A stretch of 64,000 nucleotides of DNA, from NCBI GenBank assembly GCA_016214955.1, contig JACRMN010000011.1:1-64000 (forward strand), in the 5' to 3' direction. Shown here in pieces: positions 31,599 through 41,347 of this stretch; position 1 is the stretch's first letter, and every line of letters starts with the position of its first letter. This stretch comes from Deltaproteobacteria bacterium. Lineage in GTDB: Bacteria > Myxococcota > Myxococcia > Myxococcales > Anaeromyxobacteraceae. Both the position numbers and the translations under genes were made by a program. The notes under the pieces were generated by a model that made no database searches, had not been told where the DNA came from, and saw only the letters and a program-made list of their open reading frames with translations.

Positions 31599-32432
31599 GT
31601 GACCCGACGTCTCCTGCTCTGGGCGCTGGGGGTGGCTCTCTCCGGGGCCGTCTGGCCGATGGCCGGCCTGGCCTTCGCCAGCGTGGAGGTGGGGCAGACC
31701 GTTGAGAACGACGAGCTGCCGACCCTCGACGGGAGGCGCGAGCTCCTGCTCTCCCGGAAGGCCCTCGCCAACGTCTTCATCTTCTTCCGCCCCAACCAGG
31801 AGCACTCCCTGGAGACGCTGCGGGCCATGGCCCTCTGCGAGAAGGAGTTCTCGGGCAAGCCGGTGCGCTTCGTGGCCGTGGTCTCGGGGAGCTGGCCGCG
31901 GGCCGAGGTGGTGGCCACGGTGGCCGAGGCCGGCATCCGGATGCCGGTGCTGGTGGACGAGGGCGACCAGCTCTACGGGAAGCTGGGCGTGCGGCTCCAC
32001 CCGGTCATCGGCATCGCCGACGACAAGCAGAGGCTCCTCGACTACGTCCCCTTCCACAAGATCAACTACTGCGACATGGTCCGCGTCCGGGTGCGCCGCG
32101 CGCTCGGCGAGGTGGACCAGGCGGCGGTCGACAGGGTGGACCACCCGCCCAAGGCGCTGATGCCCAACGAGGTGCCCGGCGCCCAGGCCCGCCGCCAGGT
32201 GAGGCTGGGCGAGCTGCTCCTCCGGAAGCAGCCGGCCAAGGCGGCCGTCCACGCCCGCATCGCCATCGAGAAGCAGCCCGGCCTGGCCTCGGCCCACGCC
32301 CTGCTGGGCAACGCGCTGGCGGCCCAGGGGAAGTGCGGCGAGGCGCAGCCAGCCTTCGCCGAGGCGCTGCGGCTCGACCCCGGGAACCTGGCCGCGGCCG
32401 ACGGCAAGAAGAGCTGCGCCGGCAAGAAGTGA
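31599..32432 (+). CDS. Exported thioredoxin-fold protein with C-terminal TPR, lacking the CXXC site
   Basis: 277 residues from the GTG at 31599, ten bases after the cytochrome stop. A signal peptide is followed by a redoxin/AhpC-like domain ('VGQTVENDELPTLDGRRELLL', 'ANVFIFFRPNQEHSLETL', 'VRFVAVVSGSWPRAEV', 'MPVLVDEGDQLYGKLGVRLHPVIGIAD'). Where redoxins have the active-site Cys after the 'FFRP' strand there is NQEHS, so classical thiol chemistry is lost. Residues from about 205 to 270 form TPR-like helices ('KAAVHARIAIEKQPGLASAHALLGNALAAQGKCGEA'). Its position suggests a scaffold or maturation factor for the cytochromes; this is inference. Confidence 0.7.
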   Translation: MTRRLLLWALGVALSGAVWPMAGLAFASVEVGQTVENDELPTLDGRRELLLSRKALANVFIFFRPNQEHSLETLRAMALCEKEFSGKPVRFVAVVSGSWPRAEVVATVAEAGIRMPVLVDEGDQLYGKLGVRLHPVIGIADDKQRLLDYVPFHKINYCDMVRVRVRRALGEVDQAAVDRVDHPPKALMPNEVPGAQARRQVRLGELLLRKQPAKAAVHARIAIEKQPGLASAHALLGNALAAQGKCGEAQPAFAEALRLDPGNLAAADGKKSCAGKK

Positions 32433-32449
32433 CGAGGGGGAGGGAATCG

Positions 32450-33190
32450 ATGCGCACGGTGCTTCGCCACGCCGCCCTGGCGGCCGCGCTCCTGGTGCTG
32501 CCGGTGTTCGGCACCGCCCACGTCGACGCCGGCGAGCTGGTCGAGAACCGCGAGCTGCCGGCGGTGGGCGGCGGCAAGGCGCCGCTGCTGGCCCGCGACA
32601 GGCTCAACGTGCTGGTGTTCTTCCGCGTCGGACAGGATCGCTCCCTCGACACCCTGCAGCGCCTGGCCGAGTGCGAGGTGGCGCTGGCCCAGAAGCCGGT
32701 GCGGCTGGTGGGGGTGGTGTCGGGCTCGGCGCCGCTGGTGGAGGTGAAGGCCCTCCTGGCCGAGACCGGGGTGAGGTCGCCGGTGCTCGTCGACGAGGGA
32801 GACCAGCTCTACGGGGCGCTGGAGCTGCGGCAGCACCCGATGATCGTCATCGTCGACCGCAAGGACCGCATCGCCGCCTTCGAGCCCTACGTGCGGTTGC
32901 GCTACTGCGAGATCGTGCGGGCCCGCATCGGCTTCCTGCTCGGGGAGGTCAAACAGGCCGAGCTCGACCGCGTGCTCCGTCCGCCCAAGGCCGAGTTCCC
33001 CAACGAGGTGGGAGGCGGCCCGGCGGTGCGCTTCGTGCGGCTGGGCGACAAGGAGCTCTCGAAGGGCAACTGCGCCCTGGCGGTGCGCGCCTTCGACAAG
33101 GCGCTGGAGCACGACCCCAGGAACGCCGAGGCGCTGGCCGGCAAGGCCCGCTGCCCCGAGGGCGCGAAGAAGCCGCTGCCGGCGAGGTAG
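32450..33190 (+). CDS. Exported thioredoxin-fold/TPR protein, paralogue of the preceding gene
   Basis: 246 residues with a GGGGGAGGG ribosome-binding region. It repeats the architecture of the gene before it: 'AGELVENRELPAVGGGKAPLL', 'LNVLVFFRVGQDRSLDTLQRL', 'PVRLVGVVSGSAPLVEV', 'SPVLVDEGDQLYGALELRQHPMIVIVD', then 'RYCEIVRARIGFLLGEVKQAELDRVLRPPKAEFPNEV' (the same PPKA..PNEV segment occurs in the paralogue) and one TPR-like unit. The redoxin active-site cysteines are again absent (VGQDRS). The two form a tandem duplication 17 bases apart. Its stop lies 9 bases from the convergent ddl stop, with no visible terminator between. Confidence 0.7.
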   Translation: MRTVLRHAALAAALLVLPVFGTAHVDAGELVENRELPAVGGGKAPLLARDRLNVLVFFRVGQDRSLDTLQRLAECEVALAQKPVRLVGVVSGSAPLVEVKALLAETGVRSPVLVDEGDQLYGALELRQHPMIVIVDRKDRIAAFEPYVRLRYCEIVRARIGFLLGEVKQAELDRVLRPPKAEFPNEVGGGPAVRFVRLGDKELSKGNCALAVRAFDKALEHDPRNAEALAGKARCPEGAKKPLPAR

Positions 33191-33199
33191 ACCGGGCGA

Positions 33200-34126
33200 C
33201 TAGGCCTTGAGGCTCGCGCCCTCGAGCAGCCGCTCGCAGAGATCCGGGAAGGGCATGCCGTTGCCGGCGGCGATCTTGGGCACCAGCGAGGTGGAGGTGA
33301 ACCCGGGCAGCGTGTTCACCTCCAGGATGTAGGGCGTGCCGTCCTCGGTGACGATGAAGTCGTTGCGGGTGACGCCGTCGCAGCCGAGGGCCCGGTGGGC
33401 GATCTCGCCGGCCTCGCAGACCCGGGCGTAGTGGGCCCGGGGCAGGCGGGCGGGGTAGAAGTACTCGGTGGTGCCGGGCGTGTACTTGGCGGTGTAGTCG
33501 TAGAACTCGCGCGAGGGCACCACCTCGATGGCGCCCAGCGCCTTGCCCTCCAGCACCGCCACCTGCACCTCCTTGCCGCGCACGTACTTCTCGACGATCA
33601 CCTCGCCGTGGAACGAGGCCGCGTCCTGCAGCGCCACGGTGAGCTGGCCCGCCTCGCGGACGATGTGCACGCCCACCGAGGAGCCCTCGTTGCCCGGCTT
33701 CACCACCACCGGGAAGGCGAAGGGGAGGTCGCGGGCCGTCACCGACGCGGCCCGGGTGTGGGAGAAGACGCGGTACTCCACCACCTTGAGGCCGGCGTCG
33801 CGGAAGAGCAGCTTGGAGAAGGGCTTGTCCATGCCCAGCGCCGAGGCCAGCACGCCCGAGCCGGTGTAGGGGATGCCCATCGACTCCAGCAGCCCCTGGA
33901 TGCTGCCGTCCTCGCCCCAGCGCCCGTGCAGGGCGTTGAAGGCCACGGCGACGCCCTCGGCGCGGAGCCGCTCGGCCACGTCGAGGCCCACGTCCACCAG
34001 CACCGCGTCGTACCCCTTCTGCCGCAGCGCCTCGGCGCAGGCCTTGCCGGTGTTGAGCGAGACTTCCCGCTCCGCCGACCGGCCGCCGTACAGCACCGCC
34101 ACCTTCTTCCCCGTCCACTTGCCCAT
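33200..34126 (-). CDS. ddl: D-alanine--D-alanine ligase
   Basis: 308 residues from the ATG at 34126. ATP-grasp enzyme joining two D-Ala for the peptidoglycan stem: 'VAVLYGGRSAEREVSLNTG', 'FNALHGRWGEDGSIQGLLESMGIPYTGSGVLASALGMDK', 'PVVVKPGNEGSSVGV', 'EKYVRGKEVQVAVLEG', 'EFYDYTAKY' and the metal-binding 'NDFIVTEDGTPYILEVNTLPGFTSTSL'. The EGSSVG and LPG.T.TSL signatures are diagnostic. It follows murB by 44 bases in the dcw cluster, but ftsQ, its usual next neighbour, is displaced by the cytochrome module. Confidence 0.97.
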   Translation of the reverse strand: MGKWTGKKVAVLYGGRSAEREVSLNTGKACAEALRQKGYDAVLVDVGLDVAERLRAEGVAVAFNALHGRWGEDGSIQGLLESMGIPYTGSGVLASALGMDKPFSKLLFRDAGLKVVEYRVFSHTRAASVTARDLPFAFPVVVKPGNEGSSVGVHIVREAGQLTVALQDAASFHGEVIVEKYVRGKEVQVAVLEGKALGAIEVVPSREFYDYTAKYTPGTTEYFYPARLPRAHYARVCEAGEIAHRALGCDGVTRNDFIVTEDGTPYILEVNTLPGFTSTSLVPKIAAGNGMPFPDLCERLLEGASLKA

Positions 34127-34170
34127 GACCACCCCGTGCCGTTTTCTCGCGGCCCGCGCCGCGCCACCCA

Positions 34171-35100
34171 TCAGAGCGCCTCGATGCGCTCCTCTGCAAG
34201 GAACTCGCCGGCCAGTCGCACCTCCGGCTCCAGCAGGACGCCGTGCTCGGCCTTCACCCGCGATCGCGCCAGGTTGACGAGCGCCAGCACGTCGGCGGCG
34301 GTCGCCCCGCCGCGGTTGACCACGAAGTTGGCGTGGACCGTGGACCACATGGCGCCGCCGATGGCGTGTCCCTTGAGCCGCACCGCCTCGATGAGCCGGC
34401 CGGCGTGGTCTCCCGGCGGGTTGCGGAAGGTGGAGCCGAAGGTGGGCTCGGCAAGCGGCTGGGTGGCGCGGCGCTTCGCCAGGTCGGCCCGCATGGCCTC
34501 GCGGGCGGCCGCCAGGTCGCCGCGGCCGAGCCGCACCTCGATGCGGGTGCAGAGCCCCAGCGCCGGGATGCGGCTCTGCCGGTAGCCGAGCGAGAGGTCC
34601 CGCGCCTCCACCCAGCCGAGCCCGTCGGCGGTGGCGATCTCGACGCGGGTGAGCAGGTCCTTCATCTCGCCGCCGCGCGTGCCCGCGTTCATGGCCGCCA
34701 GCCCCCCCAGCGTGCCCGGGATCCCGGCGGCGAACTCGGCGCCGGTGAAGCCGGCCGCCTGGGCGGTGGCGACCAGGTGCGAGGAGGGGGCGCCGGCCGA
34801 GAGGACGAGCAGGTCGTCGCGGGCCGACTCCTCGCCGAAGCCGGGCGGCAGCCGCACCACCGCGCCGCGGATCCCGCGGTCGGCCACCAGCAGGTTGGCG
34901 CCCCCGCCCAGCGCGAACCAGGGCACGCCCATGCGCCGGCAGGCGGCCAGGAGCGCCACCAGGTCGCCGGCGTCGGCCGGGCGCACCAGCAGGTCGGCCG
35001 GGCCGCCGATGCGGATGGAGGTGCGGGGCGCCAGCGGGGCGCCCTCGGTGCGCTCGCCGCGGAGGAGGGAGCCGAGCTCCCGGAGCCAGGGGGCGGTCAC
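34171..35100 (-). CDS. murB: UDP-N-acetylenolpyruvoylglucosamine reductase
   Basis: 309 residues from a GTG at 35100 that overlaps the murC stop by 4 bases. FAD/NADPH enzyme that makes UDP-MurNAc. FAD-binding '[17 protein letters not shown]' and '[24 protein letters not shown]'; '[25 protein letters not shown]'; 'LGYRQSRIP' with the conserved Tyr-Arg; '[50 protein letters not shown]'-type substrate segment (abbreviated), and the terminal '[13 protein letters not shown]' with the conserved Glu. The Ser in GSTFRNPP is the general acid residue of the type I/II enzymes. Confidence 0.97.
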   Translation of the reverse strand: MTAPWLRELGSLLRGERTEGAPLAPRTSIRIGGPADLLVRPADAGDLVALLAACRRMGVPWFALGGGANLLVADRGIRGAVVRLPPGFGEESARDDLLVLSAGAPSSHLVATAQAAGFTGAEFAAGIPGTLGGLAAMNAGTRGGEMKDLLTRVEIATADGLGWVEARDLSLGYRQSRIPALGLCTRIEVRLGRGDLAAAREAMRADLAKRRATQPLAEPTFGSTFRNPPGDHAGRLIEAVRLKGHAIGGAMWSTVHANFVVNRGGATAADVLALVNLARSRVKAEHGVLLEPEVRLAGEFLAEERIEAL

Positions 35101-36476
35101 GACCGCAGCAGCTCCAGCAGCTCCGGCCCGACCTGGGTGATGTCGCCGGCGCCCAGGGTGAGCACGATGTCGCCGGGCTTCACGCGCTCGCGGGCGGCGG
35201 CGGCGAGCCCGGCGCGCTCCGGCACCAGGGTCACGTCGCGGTGGCCGCAGGCGCGCACCGCCTCGCAGAGCGCCGCGCCGGTGGCGCCGGGGATGGGCTC
35301 CTCGCCGGCGGCGTAGACCTCGGAGAGGATGAGCACGTCGGCGTCGTTGAAGGCGGTGGTGAAGTCGGCGAAGAGGTCGCGGGTGCGGGTGTAGCGGTGG
35401 GGCTGGAAGACGCAGACCACGCGCCGCCCGAAGGCCTCGCGGGCGCCGCGGAGCGTGGCCCGCACCTCGGCCGGGTGGTGGCCGTAGTCGTCCACCACCG
35501 TCACCCCCGCCGCCTCGCCGCGCACCGTGAAGCGGCGCTGCACGCCGGCGAAGGTCGCCAGGCCGGTCCGCACCGTCTCCAGCGGGATGCCCATGGCGTC
35601 GGCCAGGGCCAGCACCGCCAGGGCGTTGAGGGCGTTGTGGCGGCCCACCATGCCCACCTCGAAGCGGCCCAGGTCCTCGCCGCGGCGGAAGGCGCGGAAG
35701 CCGAGGCTGTGGCCGCGGCTCTCGATGCCGGCGGCCCGGTAGTCGGCCTGCGGGGCCTCGCCGTAGGTGAGGAAGCGCTTCTCCACCTCGGGGATCAGCG
35801 ACTGCACCACCGGGTGGTCCAGGCACAGGATCGACTGCCCGTAGAAGGGGACGCGGTTCACGAAGTCGAGGAAGCCGCGGCGCAGCGCCTCCGCCGTCTT
35901 CCAGTGGTCGAGGTGCTCCGGGTCGATGTTGGTGACCACGGCGATGGTGGGGGTGAAGTGGAGGAAGGAGCCGTCCGACTCGTCGGCCTCCACCACCATC
36001 CACTCGCCCTGCCCCAGCTTGGCGTTGGAGCCGAAGGCGTTGACCTTGCCGCCCACCACCGCGGTGGGGTCCAGCCCGGCGTGGGCCAGCAGGTGGGCCG
36101 CCATCGAGGTGGTGGTGGTCTTGCCGTGGGAGCCGGCGATGGCGATGCCGTGCTTGAGCCGCATGAGCTCGGCCAGCATCTCGGCGCGGGGGATGACCGG
36201 GACCTTGCGGGCCCGGGCGGCGAGCACCTCGGGGTTGTCGCGCTTCACCGCCGAGGAGGTCACCACCACGTCGGCCCCCTCGGCGTTGCCGGCCCGGTGG
36301 CCGGTGAAGAGGCGGCCGCCCAGCGACTGCAGCCGGCGGGTGATGTCCGACTCCTTGAGGTCGGAGCCGCTCACCTGGTAGCCGAGGTTGAGCAGCACCT
36401 CGGCGATGCCGCTCATGCCGATGCCGCCGATGCCGACGAAGTGGATGCGGGGCTGCCGCGAGCGGAACAGGGTCAT
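35097..36476 (-). CDS. murC: UDP-N-acetylmuramate--L-alanine ligase
   Basis: 459 residues. It adds L-Ala to UDP-MurNAc. UDP-binding N-terminal domain '[18 protein letters not shown]', ATP-binding GSHGKTTT (residues 115-122), '[12 protein letters not shown]', '[10 protein letters not shown]', '[11 protein letters not shown]', and the C-terminal '[16 protein letters not shown]' and '[10 protein letters not shown]' that mark MurC rather than other Mur ligases. The ATG overlaps the murG stop by 4 bases (ATGA), and its own stop overlaps the murB GTG. Confidence 0.98.
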   Translation of the reverse strand: MTLFRSRQPRIHFVGIGGIGMSGIAEVLLNLGYQVSGSDLKESDITRRLQSLGGRLFTGHRAGNAEGADVVVTSSAVKRDNPEVLAARARKVPVIPRAEMLAELMRLKHGIAIAGSHGKTTTTSMAAHLLAHAGLDPTAVVGGKVNAFGSNAKLGQGEWMVVEADESDGSFLHFTPTIAVVTNIDPEHLDHWKTAEALRRGFLDFVNRVPFYGQSILCLDHPVVQSLIPEVEKRFLTYGEAPQADYRAAGIESRGHSLGFRAFRRGEDLGRFEVGMVGRHNALNALAVLALADAMGIPLETVRTGLATFAGVQRRFTVRGEAAGVTVVDDYGHHPAEVRATLRGAREAFGRRVVCVFQPHRYTRTRDLFADFTTAFNDADVLILSEVYAAGEEPIPGATGAALCEAVRACGHRDVTLVPERAGLAAAARERVKPGDIVLTLGAGDITQVGPELLELLRS

Positions 36477-37630
36477 CGCGCGTCTCGGGGGGGTGGGGGC
36501 GGGCGCACCGGCTTCTCGCCGGGGCGGGGCCGGCCGACCCGCGAGCCCCAGCGCCGGGCCACCAGCTCGGTGCAGACGTCGGTGATCTCCCCGGCGGCCT
36601 GGGGGCTGCCCAGCTTGCCGGCGGCGCGGGCCATGGCCTCGCGGCGGGCCGGGCTGCGGAGCACCGAGCGGATCTCGGAGGCCAGGAGCTCGCCGGTGAG
36701 GTCGCGCTCCTCGATCATCACCGCCGCCCCGGCGTCCACCAGGCTGCGGGCGTTCATCACCTGGTGGTTGTCGGCGGCCAGCGGGAAGGGGACCAGGATC
36801 GAGGGCTTCTTGCAGACGGTGAGCTCGGCCAGGGTGGTGGCGCCGGCGCGACACACCACCAGGTCGCTCTCGGCGTAGGCGCCGCTCATGTCCTCGATGA
36901 ACTCGCGGACGTCGGGCTCGAAGCCGCAGGCCCGGTACCCCTTCTCCACCTGCTCCCTGTCGCGCGAGCCCGTCTGGTGGGTGATGCGCAGGCTGTCGCG
37001 CAGGTCGGCCAGGTGGGGCAGCGCCTCGATGACCCGCATGTTGAGGGCGTGGGCTCCCTGCGAGCCGCCGAACACCAGCAGCCGCTGCCGGTCGTGGGCC
37101 GAGCTGGGGCGCATGTAGTTGTCGAGGAGCTGGCGGCGGATGGGGTTGCCGAGCTGGTGCACCTTGCGCCGGGCGAAGTGGCGGCCGGCCTCGGGGAAGG
37201 CGGTGAAGGCGGCGTCGACGAAGCGGCCCAGCAGCCGGTTGGTGAGGCCGGGGAGGGCGTTCTGCTCCTGCACCGCGGTGGGGATGCGCCGGACCCAGGC
37301 GGTGAGCACCACCGGGCCGGAGGCGTAGCCGCCCACCCCCACCACCACGTCGGGCTGCCAGCGGCGCAGCACCCGCCAGCACTGCAGGAAGGCGCGGGGG
37401 AGCATGAAGAGGCCGGTGAGGATGGAGAGCAGCCCCTTGCCCTTCAGCCCCTTCACGTCGATGAGCTCGATGGGGAAGCCGGCCGCCGGCACCACCGAGG
37501 CCTCGAGGCCGCGGGCGGTGCCCACGAAGACCACGTCGTTGTCGGGGTGGCGGCCCACCACCTCCTCCGCCAGCGCGATGCCCGGGAAGACGTGGCCGCC
37601 CGTTCCCCCTCCGGCGATGAGGACTCTCAC
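36473..37630 (-). CDS. murG: UDP-GlcNAc:undecaprenyl-PP-MurNAc-pentapeptide GlcNAc transferase
   Basis: 385 residues from a GTG at 37630 overlapping the ftsW stop by 4 bases. GT-B glycosyltransferase that converts lipid I to lipid II on the inner face of the inner membrane: '[21 protein letters not shown]' (first G-loop), '[12 protein letters not shown]', '[16 protein letters not shown]', '[13 protein letters not shown]' (third G-loop), 'ITHQTG' and '[33 protein letters not shown]'-type UDP-GlcNAc site (abbreviated). It has a Pro/Arg-rich C-terminal tail of about 20 residues. Confidence 0.98.
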   Translation of the reverse strand: MRVLIAGGGTGGHVFPGIALAEEVVGRHPDNDVVFVGTARGLEASVVPAAGFPIELIDVKGLKGKGLLSILTGLFMLPRAFLQCWRVLRRWQPDVVVGVGGYASGPVVLTAWVRRIPTAVQEQNALPGLTNRLLGRFVDAAFTAFPEAGRHFARRKVHQLGNPIRRQLLDNYMRPSSAHDRQRLLVFGGSQGAHALNMRVIEALPHLADLRDSLRITHQTGSRDREQVEKGYRACGFEPDVREFIEDMSGAYAESDLVVCRAGATTLAELTVCKKPSILVPFPLAADNHQVMNARSLVDAGAAVMIEERDLTGELLASEIRSVLRSPARREAMARAAGKLGSPQAAGEITDVCTELVARRWGSRVGRPRPGEKPVRPPPPPRDAR

Positions 37631-38820
37631 CTCGCCCCCTCGGCGCTGGGCCGCAGGCCGGCGGCGGAGGCCCCGCCGCGCGAGGGCGTGGAGCGGGCCA
37701 GGAAGCCGCCCCGGTCGCCGGAGAGCGCCAGCAGGAGCCCGGCGGCGCCGAGCAGGGTGATGAGCGAGCTGCCGCCATAGGAGACGAAGGGCAGGGTCAG
37801 CCCCTTGGTGGGCAGGAGCACGAAGACCACCGACAGGTTGATGAGGGCCTGGGCGGTGATGAGCACCGTGAGCCCCAGCGCCGCGTAGCAGGCGAAGGGG
37901 TCGGTGGCCCGGAGCGCCGCCCGGAAGCCGCGCCAGGCGACGATGGCGTAGAGCAGCAGCAGCAGGGCGATGCCCACCAGCCCCACCTCCTCGGCCACCA
38001 CCGCGGCGATGAAGTCGGTGTGGGCGGCGGGCAGGTAGAAGAGCTTGCCCTTGCCCTGGCCCAGCCCCTGGCCCAGCCAGCCCCCGTTGCCGATGCCGAG
38101 CAGCGACTCCACCATCTGCCAGCCGGCCCCCTCCTTGTGCTGGAAGGGGTCGAGGAAGGCCTGGATGCGCTGCATGCGGTACGGGGTGCCGGCGATCACC
38201 CGCCAGGCAACCGGGATGGCGAGCAGCACCGCGCCCAGGAGGTAGCTCACCTTGGCCCCGGCGGCGAAGAGCATGGCGAAGAGCACCAGCGCCAGCACCA
38301 CGCCGGTGCCGAAGTCGCGCTGCAGCAGGCACAGCCCCACCAGCAGCAGGGTGACGAGCAGGTGGGGCAGGAGGCCGATGGAGAAGAGCTTCATCTTCTC
38401 CTGCTTCCGCGCCAGCGAGCGGGCCAGGTAGAGCACCAGGGCCACCTTGGCGAGCTCGGCGGGCTGGAAGGAGAACAGGCCGAGGTTGATCCAGCGGCGC
38501 GCCCCGCCGGCCACGCGGCCGATGCCGGGGACCAGCACCAGCACCAGGGTGAGCACCGTGACCCCGAGGAGCAGGTAGGCGAGCTTCTCGGCGCCGCGGG
38601 CGCCGAGCCGCATGCCGAGCAGCAGCAGGCCCAGGCCCAGGCCGGCCGCCACCAGCTGGCGCTTCAGGAAGTAGAACTGGTCGTGGAGCTCGGTGCCGGC
38701 CTTCACGGCGCTGGCCGAGTAGACCATCACCAGCCCGCCGGCGGTGAGCAGCAGCACCGCGGCCGCCAGCCAGGCGTCGAAGGAGCGCGGGCGCGGGTCG
38801 GCGGGGGAGGCGCGTGCCAT
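37627..38820 (-). CDS. ftsW: Lipid II polymerase FtsW (SEDS family)
   Basis: 397 residues. Ten hydrophobic segments and the SEDS signatures '[10 protein letters not shown]', '[24 protein letters not shown]', '[12 protein letters not shown]', '[19 protein letters not shown]' and '[19 protein letters not shown]'. The catalytic-cavity Asp conserved in RodA/FtsW lies in the 'AHTDFI' segment. It polymerises lipid II at the septum together with a class B PBP; that partner (ftsI) is not in this window. The ATG overlaps the murD stop by one base (TGATG). The C-terminal tail is cytoplasmic and basic. Confidence 0.97.
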   Translation of the reverse strand: MARASPADPRPRSFDAWLAAAVLLLTAGGLVMVYSASAVKAGTELHDQFYFLKRQLVAAGLGLGLLLLGMRLGARGAEKLAYLLLGVTVLTLVLVLVPGIGRVAGGARRWINLGLFSFQPAELAKVALVLYLARSLARKQEKMKLFSIGLLPHLLVTLLLVGLCLLQRDFGTGVVLALVLFAMLFAAGAKVSYLLGAVLLAIPVAWRVIAGTPYRMQRIQAFLDPFQHKEGAGWQMVESLLGIGNGGWLGQGLGQGKGKLFYLPAAHTDFIAAVVAEEVGLVGIALLLLLYAIVAWRGFRAALRATDPFACYAALGLTVLITAQALINLSVVFVLLPTKGLTLPFVSYGGSSLITLLGAAGLLLALSGDRGGFLARSTPSRGGASAAGLRPSAEGAR

Positions 38821-40199
38821 CACGGCAGCTCCGCGGCCAGGCGCCGGAAGGCCTCGCCGCGCTCCTCGTAGTTGCGGAACTGGTCGTAGCTGGCGCAGGC
38901 CGGCGAGAGCAGCACCACGTCGCCGGACGTGGCCGAGGCCGCGGCCCGCACCACCGCGGAGGCCAGCGTGCCGGCCCGCTCGGTGGGGACCAGGTCGCCC
39001 AGGTCGCGCTCCACCGCCTCGGCGTCCTCGCCGATGGTGAGGAGGGCCTTCACCCGCCCCGGGAACAGCTCTCGCAGCGGCGTGTAGGGTGCACCCTTGC
39101 CGCGCCCGCCGAGGATCAGGAACACGGACGGGCGGCCCGCCGGGAAGGCGGCCAGGCCCACGGCGGTGGAGTCCACGTTGGTGGCCTTGGAGTCGTTGAC
39201 CCACTCGACGCCGAGGTGCTCCCGCACCAGCTCCAGCCGGTGGGGCAGGCCCGGGAACTCGTCGAGCCCGGCCTGGACCTTCTGCGCCGGGACCTCCAGC
39301 AGCCGGGCGCAGAGGAGGGCCGCCATGGCGTTCTCGCGGTTGTGGCGGCCGCGGAGCGCCCGGGAGCGGACCGCGTAGCGCTCGGGCTCGCCCAGCGCCG
39401 GCGTGAAGACCAGGTCGGCCCCGCCCGAGGGGTCGCGCACCGAGCAGGGCTCCGGGGGGCCGAAGCCGAAGGTGAAGCGCTCGGCGCGCGAGCCGCCGGC
39501 CAGCGCCAGGCTGCGCGGGTCGCGGGCGTTGGCGATGGCGAAGTCGGCCGGCTCCTGCTTCCCGAAGAGCCGTGCCTTGGCGGCGGCGTAGTCGTCCATG
39601 TCGCGGTAGCGATCCAGGTGATCGGGCGTGAGGTTGAGGCATGCGGCCACCCGGGGGCGGAAGGACTCGATGCCCTCGAGCTGGAAGGAGGAGAGCTCGA
39701 GCACCAGCACGTCCACGTCGCGCCCGGCCAGCACCGGCTCGCTGAGCGGCGTGCCCAGGTTGCCGCCCACGAAGGCGCGCCGGTCCTTCTGGAAGAGCAG
39801 GCCGCAGAGCGCGGTGGTGGTGCTCTTGCCGTTGGTGCCGGTGATGCCCACCGCCGGCACCGGCCGCGGCAGGAGCCGCCAGGCGAGCTCGATCTCGCCC
39901 CACACGGGGACGCCCTTCCGCCGGGCCGCCTGGATCTCGGGGAGCGCCAGCGGCACGCCCGGCGAGACCACCACCAGGTCGGCCGAGGTGAAGTCGGCCG
40001 GGTCGTGGCCGCCCAGCGCCAGCTCGATGCCGGCGCCGGTCAGCTCGGCGAGGGAGGCCAGCTCCGAGGCCACGCGCCGATCGGTGGCCCGGACGCGCGC
40101 CCCGCGGGTGGCGGCCAGGCGGGCGGCGGCGATGCCGCTGCGGGCCAGGCCCACCACCAGGACGCGCCTGCCGCGGAGGTCGAGGGGCTTGTCGGACAT
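38820..40199 (-). CDS. murD: UDP-N-acetylmuramoyl-L-alanine--D-glutamate ligase
   Basis: 459 residues from the ATG at 40199. It adds D-Glu. 'RVLVVGLARSGIAAARLAA' (UDP site), ATP loop GTNGKST (121-127), 'LELSSFQLEGIESFRP', 'NLTPDHLDRY', 'GRHNRENAMAALL', and the MurD-specific 'FPGLPHRLELV' and 'VNDSKATNVDST', then 'VLLSPACASYDQFRNYEERGEAFR' in the C-terminal domain. It starts five bases after the mraY stop. Confidence 0.98.
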   Translation of the reverse strand: MSDKPLDLRGRRVLVVGLARSGIAAARLAATRGARVRATDRRVASELASLAELTGAGIELALGGHDPADFTSADLVVVSPGVPLALPEIQAARRKGVPVWGEIELAWRLLPRPVPAVGITGTNGKSTTTALCGLLFQKDRRAFVGGNLGTPLSEPVLAGRDVDVLVLELSSFQLEGIESFRPRVAACLNLTPDHLDRYRDMDDYAAAKARLFGKQEPADFAIANARDPRSLALAGGSRAERFTFGFGPPEPCSVRDPSGGADLVFTPALGEPERYAVRSRALRGRHNRENAMAALLCARLLEVPAQKVQAGLDEFPGLPHRLELVREHLGVEWVNDSKATNVDSTAVGLAAFPAGRPSVFLILGGRGKGAPYTPLRELFPGRVKALLTIGEDAEAVERDLGDLVPTERAGTLASAVVRAAASATSGDVVLLSPACASYDQFRNYEERGEAFRRLAAELP

Positions 40200-40204
40200 G
40201 GCGC

Positions 40205-41347
40205 TCACCTCAGCTTGAGCGATGCCAGCGCCACCAGCGCCAGCATGATGGAGAGGATCCAGAAGCGCACGATGATCTTGGGTTCCGCCCAGCCCTTGAG
40301 CTCGAAGTGGTGGTGGATGGGGGCCATGCGGAAGATTCGCTTGCCGGTGGTGCGGTAGCTGGTCACCTGCAGGATCACGCTCACGGTCTCGGCCAGGAAC
40401 ACGCCGTGGAGGATGGCGCTGACCACCTCGTTCTTGGTGAGCACCGCCAGGGTGCCCAGCCCGCCGCCCAGCGCCAGCGACCCGACGTCGCCCATGAACA
40501 CCGAGGCCGGGTAGGTGTTGTACCAGAGGAAGGCGATGCCGGCTCCCACCAGCGCCGCGCAGTAGACGCCCAGCTCGGCGGCCCCGGGGATGACCGGGAT
40601 ACGCAGGTAGCCGGCCAGGGAGAAGCCGGCGATGGTGGTGCCGGCCACGTAGGAGAGCACCAGGAAGGTGAAGCCGGAGACGATGGCCGGGCCGATGGCC
40701 AGGCCGTCGAGCCCGTCGGTGAGGTTGACGGCGTGGCTGGTGCCCAGGATCACCAGCACCATGAAGGGCAGGTAGAGCCAGCCCAGCGAGGGCTCGAAGA
40801 AGCGGGTGGAGACGAAGGGCAGCGAGAGGTGCAGGTCCTGGTAGCTCCCGATGGTGAGGAAGGGGAAGGTGGAGCCGATCCGGGGCGAGAGGTCGGTCAT
40901 CAGGAGGTAGTAGACGACCAGCACCGCCCCCAGCTGCCAGAGCAGCTTCTTCCTGCCCGCCAGCCCCTTGGAGTTGCGCTTCGAGATCTTGAGGTAGTCG
41001 TCCCAGAAACCGATGGCGCCGAAGGAGAGGGTGACGAGCAGCACCGTCCACACCAGCCGGTTGGTCAGGTCTGCGAAGAGCAGCGTGGCCACCGCCAGGC
41101 AGAAGAGGACCAGCATGCCGCCCATCGACGGCGTGCCGGCCTTCTTCTGGTGGCCGTCGGGGGTGTCCTCGCGGACGTTGGAGACCCCGTACTGCAGCCG
41201 GCGCAGCCGCTCGATGAAGAAGGGGCCGAGCAGGAGCCCGAGCAGCAGCGCCGTGAAGCCGGCGGCGATGATCCGGAACGAGGGGTACCGGAAGACGTTG
41301 AGGGGGCCGAAGCGGCCGGCCAGCGGGTAGAGCAGGTGGTAGAGCAT
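40205..41347 (-). CDS. mraY: Phospho-MurNAc-pentapeptide translocase
   Basis: 380 residues. An integral membrane enzyme with about ten helices that makes lipid I by transferring phospho-MurNAc-pentapeptide to undecaprenyl phosphate. Conserved cytoplasmic motifs: 'HQKKAGTPSMGG', 'FWDDYLKI' (the DD metal/lipid site), 'NLTDGLDGLA', 'YNTYPASVFMGDVGSLALGG' and 'MAPIHHHFELKGWAEPKI'. The start directly abuts the murF stop codon. Confidence 0.98.
   Translation of the reverse strand: MLYHLLYPLAGRFGPLNVFRYPSFRIIAAGFTALLLGLLLGPFFIERLRRLQYGVSNVREDTPDGHQKKAGTPSMGGMLVLFCLAVATLLFADLTNRLVWTVLLVTLSFGAIGFWDDYLKISKRNSKGLAGRKKLLWQLGAVLVVYYLLMTDLSPRIGSTFPFLTIGSYQDLHLSLPFVSTRFFEPSLGWLYLPFMVLVILGTSHAVNLTDGLDGLAIGPAIVSGFTFLVLSYVAGTTIAGFSLAGYLRIPVIPGAAELGVYCAALVGAGIAFLWYNTYPASVFMGDVGSLALGGGLGTLAVLTKNEVVSAILHGVFLAETVSVILQVTSYRTTGKRIFRMAPIHHHFELKGWAEPKIIVRFWILSIMLALVALASLKLR

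Noticed and set aside
33191-33199. A terminator between the thioredoxin-fold gene and ddl
   Set aside because: The convergent stops are only 9 bases apart and no hairpin is visible. Termination must occur inside the opposing genes or by another mechanism.
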